64,000 bases of DNA from DATMNR01 sp963702765 (GCA_963702765.1 CAVPEB010000062.1:19625-83624); one strand, 5' to 3'; shown: positions 43,330 through 53,955, counted from the first letter of the stretch. Notes: generated by a model from the sequence alone, not told the origin. Program-made: numbers and translations.

Positions 43330-45192
43330 ACTGCGAGCGAGTCGAGGAATTGCTTAGTGCTTACCTTGACAATGCACTCGCATTCGAAGAATGGCGAGAG
43401 GTTAGTGCCCACTTACAGATCTGTGCAAAATGTAGTGTTATGCTCGCCGAGTTCCGTCGCAACGACGCTTTAATCGCGCGCCTTCCTCGTGTTGATCCTG
43501 ATCCGGCTCTTCGCAACCGAATTTTTTCTTCACCTGAATATTTAGAACTGACAGGCACGTTCGATATAAGCAGCGAAGCTCATAAAGATTGGACTGTACC
43601 TAAGCTTCCCGCGAGCTCTCTCCGTAGAGACACTCCAGGTCGTCCACAACTCGTTGCTATTCCTGGAGGTCGCAGCACTGCTCCAACTCCATCAATACCA
43701 CCTCTACCTCCTCGTCGAAGCCGAAATTCAGGAACTTTTCGCACGCTGATGGTAGTTCTTGCTGCAACTATTATCCTGGCTATTGGCATAGGAAGTTTCC
43801 TTAGTCTGAGTTCCTTGCGGCACCAAACACAGGTAACAAACAATGGAGCTATTACTCCGCCTACAGGGCCAATTCAAAGCGGGCCTCTTTCAGCAGGGGT
43901 ACGTTTTGTCTTTTTGCGCAATGGCGCTCTTTGGAGCATACTGGCAAATAGTAGCAATCAACAGGCTGATCGCCTTACTCCTGGCAATGTGACAGTAGCT
44001 GCAAATTGGATGGTGAGTCCAGCGCAGCCAGGACGATCGGCGGGAGATATGCTTGCTTACATTGATCTGCAAAGGGCTTTTGTGCATATTATTCGCAGTG
44101 ATGGACAGCAAGATATCACTATTAAGCAGCCTTTGCTTAACAGAAGCACTCAACCTTCATCTATTTGGGATACTGACACAGGCGCAACAATCTTAAATAG
44201 CCTTGCCTGGTCAAATGATGGGAGCATGCTTGCATTTGTAGCTGCCCCCAATAATACAAACCAGACACGATTGTATATCTACTCTACTGAAACAGATATG
44301 ATACAAATGGTTCCGGTGCCGTTTTCGGTTAAAGGGAGCATTTCTCACCCGATCTGGTCACCTGACAGTATACGAGTAGCTTTTGAGTTGGCCAACAACG
44401 GATCAGTGAGCATTTTAGACTATAATACTCAGAACCATGGTTTATTAACTATTACCAATAGCTTAGAATCGCAAGCAGGAGATACCGTCCTTTCTCTCAA
44501 CTGGTCACCAAGCGTGGAGGAGCCTGCAATTACTTGGAGCGTGGGAGCGATCGGACATGTTCACAGTTTATGGGTACACCATGTGGGGGTCGGTGGAACG
44601 AGTCAACCATGGCGACTTTTGACAGGCGACTACGTTCAAGCAATCTATAGCCCTGATGGGAACAACAATAAAGGAAGCTGGCTAGTGACTTCAGTTGATG
44701 GACAGGCTAGTGATCTCTGGCGTATCGATATCGTGCCAGGTTCGGTTTTTACGCGTCTGACTTCTGGTAAGCAAGTGAGCTTTGCGCAGTGGTCAACAGA
44801 TGGTATGCGTGTTGATTACCTGGATGCGCTTTCATCTGGCGTAGGTATCCTTCATGTTGTGGACATAAACACTGGTGTCGACTCGCTAATTGCATCAGGA
44901 GTTGTCAACGATCCCGCTCCTTCCTGGTCAACTGATGGCCGTGAGTTAGTGTATAGTACAGGTACACGCATTGGCATTGTCAATCTTCATGGGGGCAATG
45001 GAACGCTAATCCTCAAATTAAATGGAATGGCTTCATCATTTGCCTGGTCGGTAACCTCACCAACATCAAGTAGTGATCGCTCTTCGCGATACGTCTCAAG
45101 GTATTTATACGGTGGATATATCGAATAATACCTCGCAGCAAATGGACAAGTCGGGAGCCAGTGGTCCCATTGAATGGACGGAGATTCCGTAG
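43326..45192 (+). CDS. Zinc-finger anti-sigma factor with extracellular TolB-like propeller, broken near its end
   Basis: The N-terminal ZAS domain has HLQICAKC (H-x3-C-x2-C) and binds the co-encoded sigma factor. A Pro-rich linker leads to one transmembrane helix (LMVVLAATIILAIGIGSFL, near 140), and about 440 residues of WD40/TolB-like blades (LAWSNDGSMLAFVAAP, ISHPIWSPDSIRVAFEL, PAPSWSTDGRELVYS) face outside as the likely sensor. The reported frame ends at 45128 with an unlikely tail, but the +1 frame from about 45073 reads ALRDTSQGIYTVDISNN and ends at TAG 45190-45192, so one extra base probably lies near 45070. Confidence 0.85.
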
Positions 45193-45359
45193 CTCCAGTC
45201 TGTAGTAAATAAGCGGTATTCTTTGACTGGAACAGCATGAAGTGTTAAAACGGGCAAAATTGTAAAATCTTCATAAAATCAGTCAAAATCTCTCAAAATT
45301 GAGATAAATAGGCCCTGAAAGTGATATCAAAAGGTACAGTTATACGTTATAATACATAG

Positions 45360-45553
45360 GCCTGGGATGGAAGGCGGGATGTTCGTAGGCAAGCACATCC
45401 ACCTCGACGAGCAAGCTTGTAGCGTACATCTGATTATTCGTGCAACCTTTTCCCCATGGGGTTAGCACGCGCACCTCCTAGAGTCGCGCGTTGCGTTTCG
45501 CATTCGCGTGGTAAAGGGAGGACGAGCTGGCACCCCGTCCTCCCTTTACTTTT
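45360..45553 (+). ncRNA. Candidate intergenic transcript or leader RNA
   Basis: A TATAAT at 45348-45353 (extended by TACGT, weak -35) would start RNA near 45360. About 190 nt later a strong hairpin and T run close it. Local hairpins are evident: GGATGT/ACATCC, and CGTGC with GCACG around AACC/GGTT. The length recalls 6S RNA but no diagnostic fold was proved. Because it ends 24 bp before a histidine kinase start, it may instead be an attenuating leader. Confidence 0.4.
45511..45553 (+). terminator. Strong terminator upstream of the histidine kinase
   Basis: GTAAAGGGAGGACG and CGTCCTCCCTTTAC form a perfect 14-bp stem around an 11-nt loop, followed by TTTTGC. Confidence 0.85.
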
Positions 45554-45576
45554 GCTAAGCCTATAGAAGGAGTGGC

Positions 45577-47448
45577 ATGCGATTCACAGTGCGGTCATTG
45601 GGGGGAAAGTTAGTAATTAGCGCGGCTTTGATGCTTTTGCTTTGCATGCTCCTTTTTTCAGTAACCTCCTGGTTTGTATTGAAGTCCTTTTATGAACATG
45701 AAGCAATCAGTACTGCTCATCCTGAACGGGCTATACTGATTATGATCTCCCTGGCCGTCTTTATCATCACCCTTGGTGTGACGGGTTATGCTCTGGTTGT
45801 AAGAGCATTCTTCGTGCGTCCTATTCGTCAGTTGCAAGGCAAAGTGGTGGCTTTGGTAGCCGATAATGGAGACACAGAATTTGCAGCCTCGACAATTGAC
45901 GAGTTGTCTATGTTGTCTCGCTCATTCAGCCTTCTCTCAGAATCTCTTAGCACGCGAGAAAATGAAAGCGATGTTATCACCAGGCAGATGAGTGATTTAC
46001 TAACAATGAGTGATGTGCTTATCTCAACTTTGAACCTTGATGCTCTCCTAGGTGAGATTGTCTCTCGGCTTGGCCATATTATGCAAGCAAAAGGCGTAGC
46101 ACTGCTGCTATATGGGCGCGAGATGCAATCTCCCTGGGCAGTGGCTCGCTGGTCGAATCAGCAGAATTCTAATGGATCCATTCCCGCCGTCGACTCTTCG
46201 TCGCAAAGTGGAGCTGTAACAGTTCATACAGACCCTGCTGGAGATGTCACAATGACGGCAACTACTAAAATGGCCGCCATAGCGATTCCAGCGAAGCGTT
46301 CTGTGCCAACTTCAAGTGGAAAACGATCAGCTATAAGAGTAACCAAGCTCACTCCTCAAAATGAGCAAGTTGCGATCCGTGCACCGCGTATTCCGCGTCC
46401 AGCTCTGCGTGAGCTTGATATGATTCTGGCACGCATGTCAATGCAGAAGCAGAAAATTGCCTGCGGTGAAGACATACACATGATTTACCAGGAGCGCGGT
46501 GAAGTCTGGGCGCGAATGGCATTGGAAGCTGGCTATTATTCGGTTATTGCTGTGCCTCTACTATTACAAGATCAAGTAATTGGAGCAATCGTCCTATACG
46601 GTGATAAGCCTTATCAGGTGAGTCGGCGTGACACGTTTTTGTTGAGTACTGCGGCAATTCAGGCAGCAATGGCGATTTAAAATGCGCTCCTATTTGCAGA
46701 AGTGAAAGATAAAAATGCGGCCCTTGAGCGTGTAAATCATTTGAAGTCACAATTCCTGGCTACTGTTACCCATGAATTACGCACACCATTACACAGCATT
46801 ATTAGTTATGGCGCGTTAATATTAGAAGGCTTTGTTGAAGGAGAACTCACGGCTGAGCAGGAAGAACACATCCAGTTTATCGTACGTCGGGCGGAAGATT
46901 TATCACGCCTGGTAGATGATATGTTGGATCTCTCGAAAATCGAAGCTGATCGTCTGGAGGTCAAAGTTGAACCACTTGCCTTAGAACCAAGCTTGACGGA
47001 GGTTATAAATCAGCTAAAGCCAATGGCAAATAATAAAGGCCTCCAATTGACACTTGAAATGGAAGATTCGCTCCCGCTGGTTCTGGCTGACAGCCATCGT
47101 ATACGACAGGTCGTCATTAATATGGTCTCCAATGCCTTAAAGTTTACCGAGAAGGGTGGAATAACTATTCAATGCGAGTTACTTGATCGTTATGATATGC
47201 TGCGTATCTCCGTTCATGATACTGGAATTGGTATTTCGCCGGCGGCGCTTGATTATATTTTTGAAGCATTTCGCCAGGCTGATGGCAGTACAACGCGTCG
47301 ATTTGGTGGAACAGGATTGGGCTTAACGATTGCCAGGAAATTGGTCGAATTGCAAGGGGGTGAAATTTCTGTGGAAAGTGTTGTAGGACAGGGTTCGACT
47401 TTTTCGTTTACTTTGCCAGTGTTTTCTGCTGCTCGAGTACGCGTTTGA
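45577..47448 (+). CDS. Membrane sensor histidine kinase (HAMP-GAF-HisKA-HATPase), with an in-frame TAA
   Basis: Two N-terminal transmembrane helices (residues about 10-33 and 50-73) lead to a HAMP linker, a GAF domain containing a long Ser/Thr/Lys-rich insertion, then HisKA (THELRTPLHS) and an ATPase with NMVSNALKF, DTGIGI and GGTGLGL. The frame stops at TAA 46678-46680 after AAMAI, and the same frame resumes at once with NALLFAEV. GAF-linked kinases read AIQNA here, so the stop replaces a Gln codon (CAA to TAA). A response regulator gene follows 72 bp downstream and is the likely partner. Confidence 0.9.
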
Positions 47449-47520
47449 TAGCAGTGAGCTTCTAAATGTAGCATGAATTGCAACTTCATGAGATGAAGGC
47501 GCAAGAATTGGAAGATGCGA

Positions 47521-47931
47521 ATGATGAACACACCTTTATCGCCAGCCACAACACCTGGCACACGTCAACCTACAATTCTCATTATTGAGAATGAAGTTTC
47601 AAACCGCCTACTGATTGAGCGGGTACTCTCTACGCGTGGCTATCGTTGTATTTCGGCTTCAAATGGATTGGAAGCGCTGAATATACTTGATAAAGAAAAC
47701 GTAGACCTGATTCTGACGGATCTTTCGATGCCAGTGCTTGATGGGTATCGAACAACTCAGTTGATTCGTGAACGTCCTACCATGGCAAATGTGCCGATTG
47801 TAGCCGTTACTGCTTATGCCTTGAATGACGAAAACGAAGCAGCAATGCAAATAGGCTGCAATGAATACTTGACAAAGCCTTTTAAGCCTCGTCAATTATT
47901 AGAGGTAGTGGATAGATTACTACCACGCTAG
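47521..47931 (+). CDS. Single-domain response regulator
   Basis: A CheY-like receiver: ILIIENE has one acidic residue of the pocket, LILTDLSMPVLDGY the phospho-accepting Asp, AVTAYA the Thr/Ser switch and KPFKP the conserved Lys. There is no output domain, so it probably passes a signal on to another protein. The start is among ATG 47515, 47521 and 47524; 47521 sits 6 bp after GGAAG. It follows the histidine kinase. Confidence 0.88.
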   Translation: MMNTPLSPATTPGTRQPTILIIENEVSNRLLIERVLSTRGYRCISASNGLEALNILDKENVDLILTDLSMPVLDGYRTTQLIRERPTMANVPIVAVTAYALNDENEAAMQIGCNEYLTKPFKPRQLLEVVDRLLPR

Positions 47932-48088
47932 TAAATAAATACATTTCTGCAAAATTGTAGCGCAATTTGCATAACTTTGATATGATTAAAGACACTAAAT
48001 GTGATCTCTGGCCGGTCATTTCGATTGCACGACCGGTCAATCTCTTTTGGTGGAATATTGTTGAGAATGGACTGGGAGTTTGTTTGCT

Positions 48089-49612
48089 ATGGATATTCGA
48101 TTAATAGAACAACGTGTAGAAGAATTGCAGTGCGATGCATTGGTATTAGGTGTGTCCTACAAAAAAGTTGGACAACAGAGGAAAGACCTACTACTAACTG
48201 AAGAGGCAAAGGAAGTAGATAGTCTCCTGGGTGGTTTGATACAGACCATATTTGAAGATGGAGAATTCAAAGGCGAACTGGGAGAGATAGTCACTCTCCA
48301 TCCCTTGAATAAATTGGCAGCAAAGCGCATTATTGTGATGGGTTTAGGATCACAGGAAAAGATGGAATCTCAATCAATTCGTCGTGCTAGCGCGATAGCC
48401 TCTCGCCATCTGCAACAAACTGGAGCGCACCAGATTACTCTTGCCTTTCACTCAGAAACATGGAATATCGATGTGAACAACAGTGTACAGGCAGAAGTTG
48501 AGGGAGCATTATTGGGTCTGTATACATTTAAAAAGTATAAACAGACGAATACAAACGGGAATGGACGGGGAATTACCAGAATCAACCTGCTGGTGAATCA
48601 TGCAAGCGAAACTAGTCTTAGCCTGGCTGTGGATCATGGTATTGCTCTTGCTGAAGCCACAAATTTTGCGCGTGATCTCGTGAATGAGCCGCCCAACGTA
48701 TTGACCCCAACGGAACTTGCTCATCGAGCCAGTACTATGGCAAAACAATTCGGACTTGAATGCCAGGTTCTGGATCGACCCGAGATGCAAGAACTGGGAA
48801 TGGGTGGATTACTGGGTGTGTCGCAAGGTAGTGCTGAACCTCCTAAATTTATTATACTGCGCTATCTTGGTGCGCCTGAGAGTGAAAATCAGGGCATAGC
48901 TCTGGTAGGCAAAGGCATCACATTTGATACCGGCGGTATCTCACTCAAATCTCCAGAAGGTATGCATCAGATGAAAGGTGATATGGCAGGAGCAGCGGCT
49001 GTGATTGGCGCAATGCATGCAATAGCCGCGTTAAAACCAGTCATAAACGTCACGGCTCTGGTGCCAACAACTGAGAATATGCCGAGCGGAACCGCCTATC
49101 GTCCAGGAGATATCTTGCGTATCATGAATGGCAAGACGATTGAGATTGTCAATACAGATGCCGAAGGGCGGTTGGTTTTGGCCGATGCATTATCATACGC
49201 TGTTCAAAATGGCTTATCCCCAATTATTGATGTAGCAACATTAACGGGTGGCATAGTTGTTGCTCTAGGTTCTGTGATGTCTGGCATATTCTGTAACGAT
49301 CAGGAACTCAGCAATGATATTATCGCAGCAGGGCAGATTGAGGGAGAAAAGTTCTGGCCTATGCCTCTGGATGACGAGTATAAGGAAGCTATTCAGAGTG
49401 ATATTGCCGATATCAAACAAACAGGTGGCAAATACGCTTCAGCGGCGACTGCTGCAAAAATTCTTGAGTATTTCGTAGGTGATGCACACTGGGCTCACCT
49501 GGATATAGCAGGTACCGACTTTATAGATTCAAAAAAGCCATACCAGGAGCATGGGGCAACAGGTGTGGCTGTGCGGACACTGGCAGAATTTATTCTTAGG
49601 AGAGCGGAATAA
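48089..49612 (+). CDS. pepA: Cytosol (leucyl) aminopeptidase, M17
   Basis: A two-metal exopeptidase releasing N-terminal residues. The C-terminal catalytic domain has VGKGITFDTGGISLKSPEG, MKGDMAGAAAV and the signature NTDAEGRLVLADAL, which carries the metal ligands and Arg. The N-terminal domain is of usual length. ATG 48089 has GGGAG 10 bp upstream and was preferred to the TTG at 48080. The M32 carboxypeptidase gene begins 31 bp downstream, so the two probably form a peptide-recycling operon. Confidence 0.94.
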   Translation: MDIRLIEQRVEELQCDALVLGVSYKKVGQQRKDLLLTEEAKEVDSLLGGLIQTIFEDGEFKGELGEIVTLHPLNKLAAKRIIVMGLGSQEKMESQSIRRASAIASRHLQQTGAHQITLAFHSETWNIDVNNSVQAEVEGALLGLYTFKKYKQTNTNGNGRGITRINLLVNHASETSLSLAVDHGIALAEATNFARDLVNEPPNVLTPTELAHRASTMAKQFGLECQVLDRPEMQELGMGGLLGVSQGSAEPPKFIILRYLGAPESENQGIALVGKGITFDTGGISLKSPEGMHQMKGDMAGAAAVIGAMHAIAALKPVINVTALVPTTENMPSGTAYRPGDILRIMNGKTIEIVNTDAEGRLVLADALSYAVQNGLSPIIDVATLTGGIVVALGSVMSGIFCNDQELSNDIIAAGQIEGEKFWPMPLDDEYKEAIQSDIADIKQTGGKYASAATAAKILEYFVGDAHWAHLDIAGTDFIDSKKPYQEHGATGVAVRTLAEFILRRAE

Positions 49613-49643
49613 TCTCCCTCTACTCACAGGAGAAAGGTGAATT

Positions 49644-51192
49644 ATGCTTGAGCAGGAGACGATAACCCCCAGTTTTACAAACGGGGACACAGATATCACT
49701 GAATTACTGGAATACATGCATGAAATTGAAGATCTCAAGGCTTTAGGTAGTCTGGCAGAGTGGGATCAAAATACTGAGATGCCTGAGGGCGCAGGGGAGG
49801 TGCGTGGCTACCAATCGGCAACACTACAGGGAGTTCTACATGAACGTTGGACAAATCAGCATCTGGGTAGCCTGCTCAATAAGCTGAATGCTGTCATCAA
49901 TCGATCAGGCTATACTGATGCGGATCGAGGATTGGTGCGGGAGGCGCAACGTAACTATGATCGCTCTACGAAGTTGCCGCGCAAACTGGTTGAGGAGATG
50001 GCTCGCGTACAGGCTAGTAGTTTCGAAGCCTGGAGACGTGCCAGGGAAAACAACGATTTCGCCAGTTTTGCGCCATGGCTGAGTCGCACTGTTGCTTTGC
50101 AGCGACAAGTAGCGGATTACATTGGCTATGCTGAGACACGTTACGACGCACTCCTGGATCTCTTTGAGCCAGGAATGACAGCCAGTAAGCTAGATAAACT
50201 GTTTGCGCCTGTGCGCGAAGTAAGCACGACATTGCTGAAACGTATTGAAGCAAGTGGCACGGTTGTTGATGACACCTGTTTGCAGGGCGACTTTTCAGAA
50301 GAACAACAAGTAGCATTATCCGAAGTTTTGCTGCGTGGTATGGGCTATGACTTCTCTCACGGGGGCATTGCTGTCTCACCGCATCCTTTCACAACGAGCT
50401 TTGGCAGTCCCTTTGATGTGCGTCTTACGGTTCATCCCGATAGGCACTTCATCCAATCATCGGTGATGGCTGCAATACACGAGGGTGGCCATGCTGTCTA
50501 TGAGCAGGGTAGCGCTCCAACGCTAGTACGTACCCCAATTGCGGGAGGCGCCTCAATGGGAGCGCACGAATCGCAGTCACGACTGTGGGAAAATGCCATA
50601 GGGCGTTCAGAAGCCTACTGGCAGGGGCAATTTGCTGCTGTGCAACGGGCTTTTCCAGAACATTTTGCGACCATTGATGCTGCTACATTTGCACGCGCCC
50701 TGAACAAGGTGAAACCCAGCCTGATTCGTATCGAGGCTGATGAAGTAACTTATAACTTGCATATCATTGTGCGCTACGAACTTGAGAAGGCAATGATCAA
50801 TGGAGATATTGCAATTGAATCGCTACCACGGGCTTTGGAACGCGAAGTATCGCGAGTACCTGGGCATCGAACCAACCAGCGATTCAGTAGGTGTGTTACA
50901 AGATATTCACTGGTCATCTGGCTTTGGATACTTCCCGAGTTACACGTTAGGTAATCTCTACAGCGCACAAATTTACTCATCCCTTCGCAAACATTACTCC
51001 AATTTCGATGAGCGGCTGGCAGGCGGCGATATCGCGTTTATTCTGGAATGGCTGCGTAAAAACATGTATGCCTTTGGTGCTATCTACCAACCTGATATCT
51101 TGATGGAGCGTGTGACCGGAGAACCTCCCGATCCAACATTCTTTACACGTTACCTGACCAGCAAGTTTGAAGCAATTTACCAGTTACATTAA
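49644..51192 (+). CDS. Carboxypeptidase Taq (M32), broken by one extra base
   Basis: M32 metallocarboxypeptidase, typically removing C-terminal residues except Pro. The zinc motif is AAIHEGGHAVYEQG (HExGH), with ESQSRLWEN giving the downstream Glu. The first frame ends wrongly after SLPRALERE, while the second frame continues LWNAKYREYLGIEPTSDSVG and FGYFPSYTLGNLYSAQI, as in the family. Taking one G from GGG at 50830-50832 joins them to about 515 residues, the normal length. ATG 49644 has an AGGAGAAAGGTG site. Confidence 0.93.
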
Positions 51193-51549
51193 ATTGGTCA
51201 GCAATAGATGTAGGGGCGCAAATAATTTGCGCCCTGGTACCACATTTGAGAACATGCGGTCACTTCTTTTTTGCTGAAAAATTATGTATACTTCTACAGG
51301 GGTAAATCGATCTTCTTTTGAATCATCCACGTATGATTGTTCATTGTAGTGTTCAATCGCGCCTAAAACCTTTGCCCAAACTCGACCACTAATTTGCCAT
51401 CCTTTCTGCGTCTGAACTGTTAGAACCAGAAATATCTGTTTCAGCATGCAAAACCTTGATGAAGGGAGGTGCGTAACTTCACAAGTTGTTTGATTGTTCT
51501 TCGCTTTTTCACTGATGCCCAGGTACCGAGTATATTGTTGAGCTATGAC
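51184..51549 (-). CDS. Hypothetical protein between two peptidase genes
   Basis: The 121-residue frame starts at ATG 51549 with AAGGTGAG 10 bp upstream. It has a hydrophobic beta stretch (KQIFLVLTVQTQKGWQISG), a helix (VWAKVLGAIEHYNE) and a beta strand (VEVYIIFQQ). There is no family I recognise, no signal peptide and no membrane segment. It overlaps the end of the convergent carboxypeptidase by 9 bp. It may be real, but chance cannot be excluded. Confidence 0.5.
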   Translation of the reverse strand, partial: VIAQQYTRYLGISEKAKNNQTTCEVTHLPSSRFCMLKQIFLVLTVQTQKGWQISGRVWAKVLGAIEHYNEQSYVDDSKEDRFTPVEVYIIFQQKRSDRMFSNVVPGRKLFAPLHLLLTNLM

Positions 51550-51592
51550 CATTTTGTCTCTACTCACCTTATAGTGTAAGGAGAATCTTCTC

Positions 51593-52951
51593 ATGAAATC
51601 CTCCCGACTCTTCCGTAGTCTCGTTTGTTTCATTGGTGCAGTAGTGCTACTGCTAGGCATTGTAGGAAGTACCTTTTATCCACACGCAGTTGCTCAGGCT
51701 GCTAGTGGAACTCGAAAGTTTGACCCGCATAGTGCTTTGACAATCCGGCCTTTGTGGAAATACGCTCAGAAAATCAGCTCGGCAGGTTCCATTCCGCCAT
51801 GTCTGATAAGTACTGTGCCTCCTCGCTGTTATAGTCCTCGCCAAATTCGCAATGCCTACAATATCCAGCCACTTCTAAATGCTGGTATCACAGGCCGAGG
51901 CCAGACGGTGATTCTCATCGACTTCGCCACAAGCACAACACTCCGTAGTGATGTCCACCTCTATGACCAACTCTTTGGGTTGAAAGACCCGACAATCAAT
52001 GTCATTTCGCCATTTGGGCCACCTTCGGTTGACCCAGGTTTCTATGTAGAGACAGCCTTAGATGTTGAGACTGTGCATTCACTAGCGCCCTCTGCTACAA
52101 TCGATCTCGTCCTGGTGAATGAAGATTTTGTCGGGACCCCCTCTGAAGCTCTCTCGGTTGCCCTGAGTGGGACAAAGTACGCAATTGATCACAATCTTGG
52201 CTCTGTGATTTCGCAGAGCTTTGGCCTTGGTGAAAGCTGTGCAGGTTCAGCATACCTTCAGCAGGAGCAATCGGTTTTTAGTAATGCGCGAGCCAAACAT
52301 ATCACGCTGCTTGCCTCATCTGGCGACTCTGGTGCCGCTGTTTTAATTTGTCCCTTCTTCAATGAAGGAAAGGGTGTCAATCTACCTGCGGCTGATCCAT
52401 TAGTGACGAGTGTGGGCGGTACGAGCCTGAATGCTACCGTCGGTTCAGGCAAATACATTGCTGAGACTACATGGAACGAGGATGCTAATGGAGCTGGTGC
52501 TACAGGTGGTGGCATTAGCACTTCCTTCCCTGTACCAGATTATCAGAGTGGTATCTCCGGGCTTACAGGTCGTGGTGTACCCGATGTCGCCTTCGATGCC
52601 GATCCACTAACGGGTGTGCCCGTCGTTTTCAGTCAGCAGGGAGCAACCCTGATCGTTCCGGTTGGAGGTACGAGCGTAGGCTCCCCTGCATGGGCAGCTA
52701 TTGTAGCTCTTGCTAATCAGCGGGCTGGAAGGAGATTGGGCTTCCTCAATGATACAGTTTACTCTATTATTGCGAGCGGTTCTTACACCAATGGGTTCAA
52801 TGACATTACAACAGGCAACAACACGGTTACTGGCTTTGGGCCAAACGGACCAATTACGATTACAGGATACAACGCAGGCACAGGATGGGATGCTGTGACG
52901 GGTGCCGGGACTCCAAAGGTGAACTCCCTGGTATCTCTCCTGGGTGGCTAG
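51593..52951 (+). CDS. Secreted S53 (sedolisin-type) serine-carboxyl peptidase with short propeptide
   Basis: A signal peptide (FIGAVVLLLGIVGSTF) leads to a sedolisin fold: Glu and Asp of the catalytic set in YVETALDVETVH (about residues 152-156), the oxyanion Asp in ASSGDSGAA and the nucleophilic Ser in GGTSVGSPAW (near 360). These enzymes act outside the cell, often at low pH. The usual activation prodomain of about 150-180 residues is missing: only about 60 residues separate the signal peptide from the catalytic core. ATG 51593 has AAGGAGA 9 bp upstream. Confidence 0.88.
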   Translation: MKSSRLFRSLVCFIGAVVLLLGIVGSTFYPHAVAQAASGTRKFDPHSALTIRPLWKYAQKISSAGSIPPCLISTVPPRCYSPRQIRNAYNIQPLLNAGITGRGQTVILIDFATSTTLRSDVHLYDQLFGLKDPTINVISPFGPPSVDPGFYVETALDVETVHSLAPSATIDLVLVNEDFVGTPSEALSVALSGTKYAIDHNLGSVISQSFGLGESCAGSAYLQQEQSVFSNARAKHITLLASSGDSGAAVLICPFFNEGKGVNLPAADPLVTSVGGTSLNATVGSGKYIAETTWNEDANGAGATGGGISTSFPVPDYQSGISGLTGRGVPDVAFDADPLTGVPVVFSQQGATLIVPVGGTSVGSPAWAAIVALANQRAGRRLGFLNDTVYSIIASGSYTNGFNDITTGNNTVTGFGPNGPITITGYNAGTGWDAVTGAGTPKVNSLVSLLGG

Positions 52952-53109
52952 TAATAGTGTGAGTATGTGGAACGAGTGTATTGTTTACTTTTGGGCAAGC
53001 AGCATTCGTTCCACACTTAGTAGTACTATGATTTTTTAAGCTGAAGTATGAAGTAAGCCCTTTACCAATAACGATATCAGCCACTCATCAGCTATGCTAT
53101 AATACTTCT

Positions 53110-53361
53110 ATGAAGATTCACTTGCGTTATTTCGCATCGTTTCGTGAAATTGTAGGGCAAAACGAGGAAATGTTGACAGTGGATGATGGCGCTAGCGTTG
53201 CCGATGTGCGCACACTACTCCTTGTCCGCTATCCTCGCTTGCAAACTGTCATGGAGCGATCTGCCTGCGCCGTCAATCATGGCTATGTACCCAGAGACGC
53301 AACGCTCCATGAGGGCGATGAAGTTGTTTTTATCCCCCCTGTAGGTGGTGGGACACACTAG
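53110..53361 (+). CDS. moaD: Molybdopterin synthase small subunit (MoaD), C terminus extended past Gly-Gly
   Basis: The 83-residue beta-grasp protein has RYFASFREIVG, an ASVADVRTLL helix and EVVFIPPVGGG near the end. MoaD must end in Gly-Gly to be adenylated and loaded with sulfur, but here two residues (Thr-His) follow before TAG. The moaE gene continues in the same frame 18 bp after that TAG. A MoaD-MoaE fusion like MoaX, interrupted by a stop, or processing after the Gly, would explain this. It works with MoaE to make molybdopterin. Confidence 0.87.
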   Translation: MKIHLRYFASFREIVGQNEEMLTVDDGASVADVRTLLLVRYPRLQTVMERSACAVNHGYVPRDATLHEGDEVVFIPPVGGGTH

Positions 53362-53379
53362 AAGGTCAGGTACGTCTAT

Positions 53380-53793
53380 TTGGAGCCATTCATTCAGATT
53401 ACTCGAGAGCCGCTTGATCGCAATACACTGATTGCTTCCGTTACTGATCCTGGTGCTGGAGGCATTGTTGTGTTTGAGGGTGTGGTGCGTGATAATGCGC
53501 GGGGTAAGCAGGTTCGCTACCTCGAATACGATGTGTATCCGGAGATGGCAGTGCAAAAAATTCGCGAAATACTTGCAGAAGCTGAGAGGCGCTGGCATGT
53601 TGATCGTGTCGCAGTCGCACACCGGATTGGCCGTCTTGAGATTGGGGAGGCAAGTGTGATTATTGTCGTTGCTACTCCACACAGGGCAGAAGCTTTCGAA
53701 GCCTGCCGCTATATCATTGATACACTCAAAACAACAGTGCCTATCTGGAAGAAAGAAGTAGCTACGAATGGAGAGGAGTGGGTAGAAGGCTGA
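53380..53793 (+). CDS. moaE: Molybdopterin synthase large subunit (MoaE)
   Basis: MoaE signatures are GGIVVFEGVVRDNARGK, LEYDVYPEMA, HRIGRLEIGEASVIIVVA, HRAEAFEACRYIIDTLK and PIWKKEV, where the Lys residues bind substrate. It transfers two sulfurs to precursor Z. The start is TTG 53380 and has no clear ribosome site; the frame is continuous with moaD apart from TAG 53359-53361. Other molybdenum cofactor genes are not in the window. Confidence 0.9.
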   Translation: MEPFIQITREPLDRNTLIASVTDPGAGGIVVFEGVVRDNARGKQVRYLEYDVYPEMAVQKIREILAEAERRWHVDRVAVAHRIGRLEIGEASVIIVVATPHRAEAFEACRYIIDTLKTTVPIWKKEVATNGEEWVEG

Positions 53794-53955
53794 GACTGTA
53801 AACTCTCATACGCATCTGTTTGAAAGCAACAGAGCAGTATAAAGGGTTACGCTCTAGATTTTTTTATGGTACAGTTGTAAGTAGTCATAGTTATTCCCGG
53901 AGAAAAGTTTCTTTGTATCAAAAGGTTTCCACGGGTTTTCTCCAGGAGGTCATTG

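Noticed and set aside
45511..45553. T-box riboswitch, because the terminator loop contains TGGCACC
   Set aside because: The downstream gene is a histidine kinase, not an amino-acid gene. No stem I with specifier loop was found and the T-box core spacing differs.
45360..45553. Firm call of 6S RNA
   Set aside because: Length and a GATGTTCG segment are suggestive, but I could not build the closing stem with a large central bubble from both ends.
17229..53361. A changed genetic code in which TAA/TAG mean Gln
   Set aside because: TAA and TAG end many intact genes in the window and prfA is present. Two or three cases are too few and coincide with many single-base breaks.
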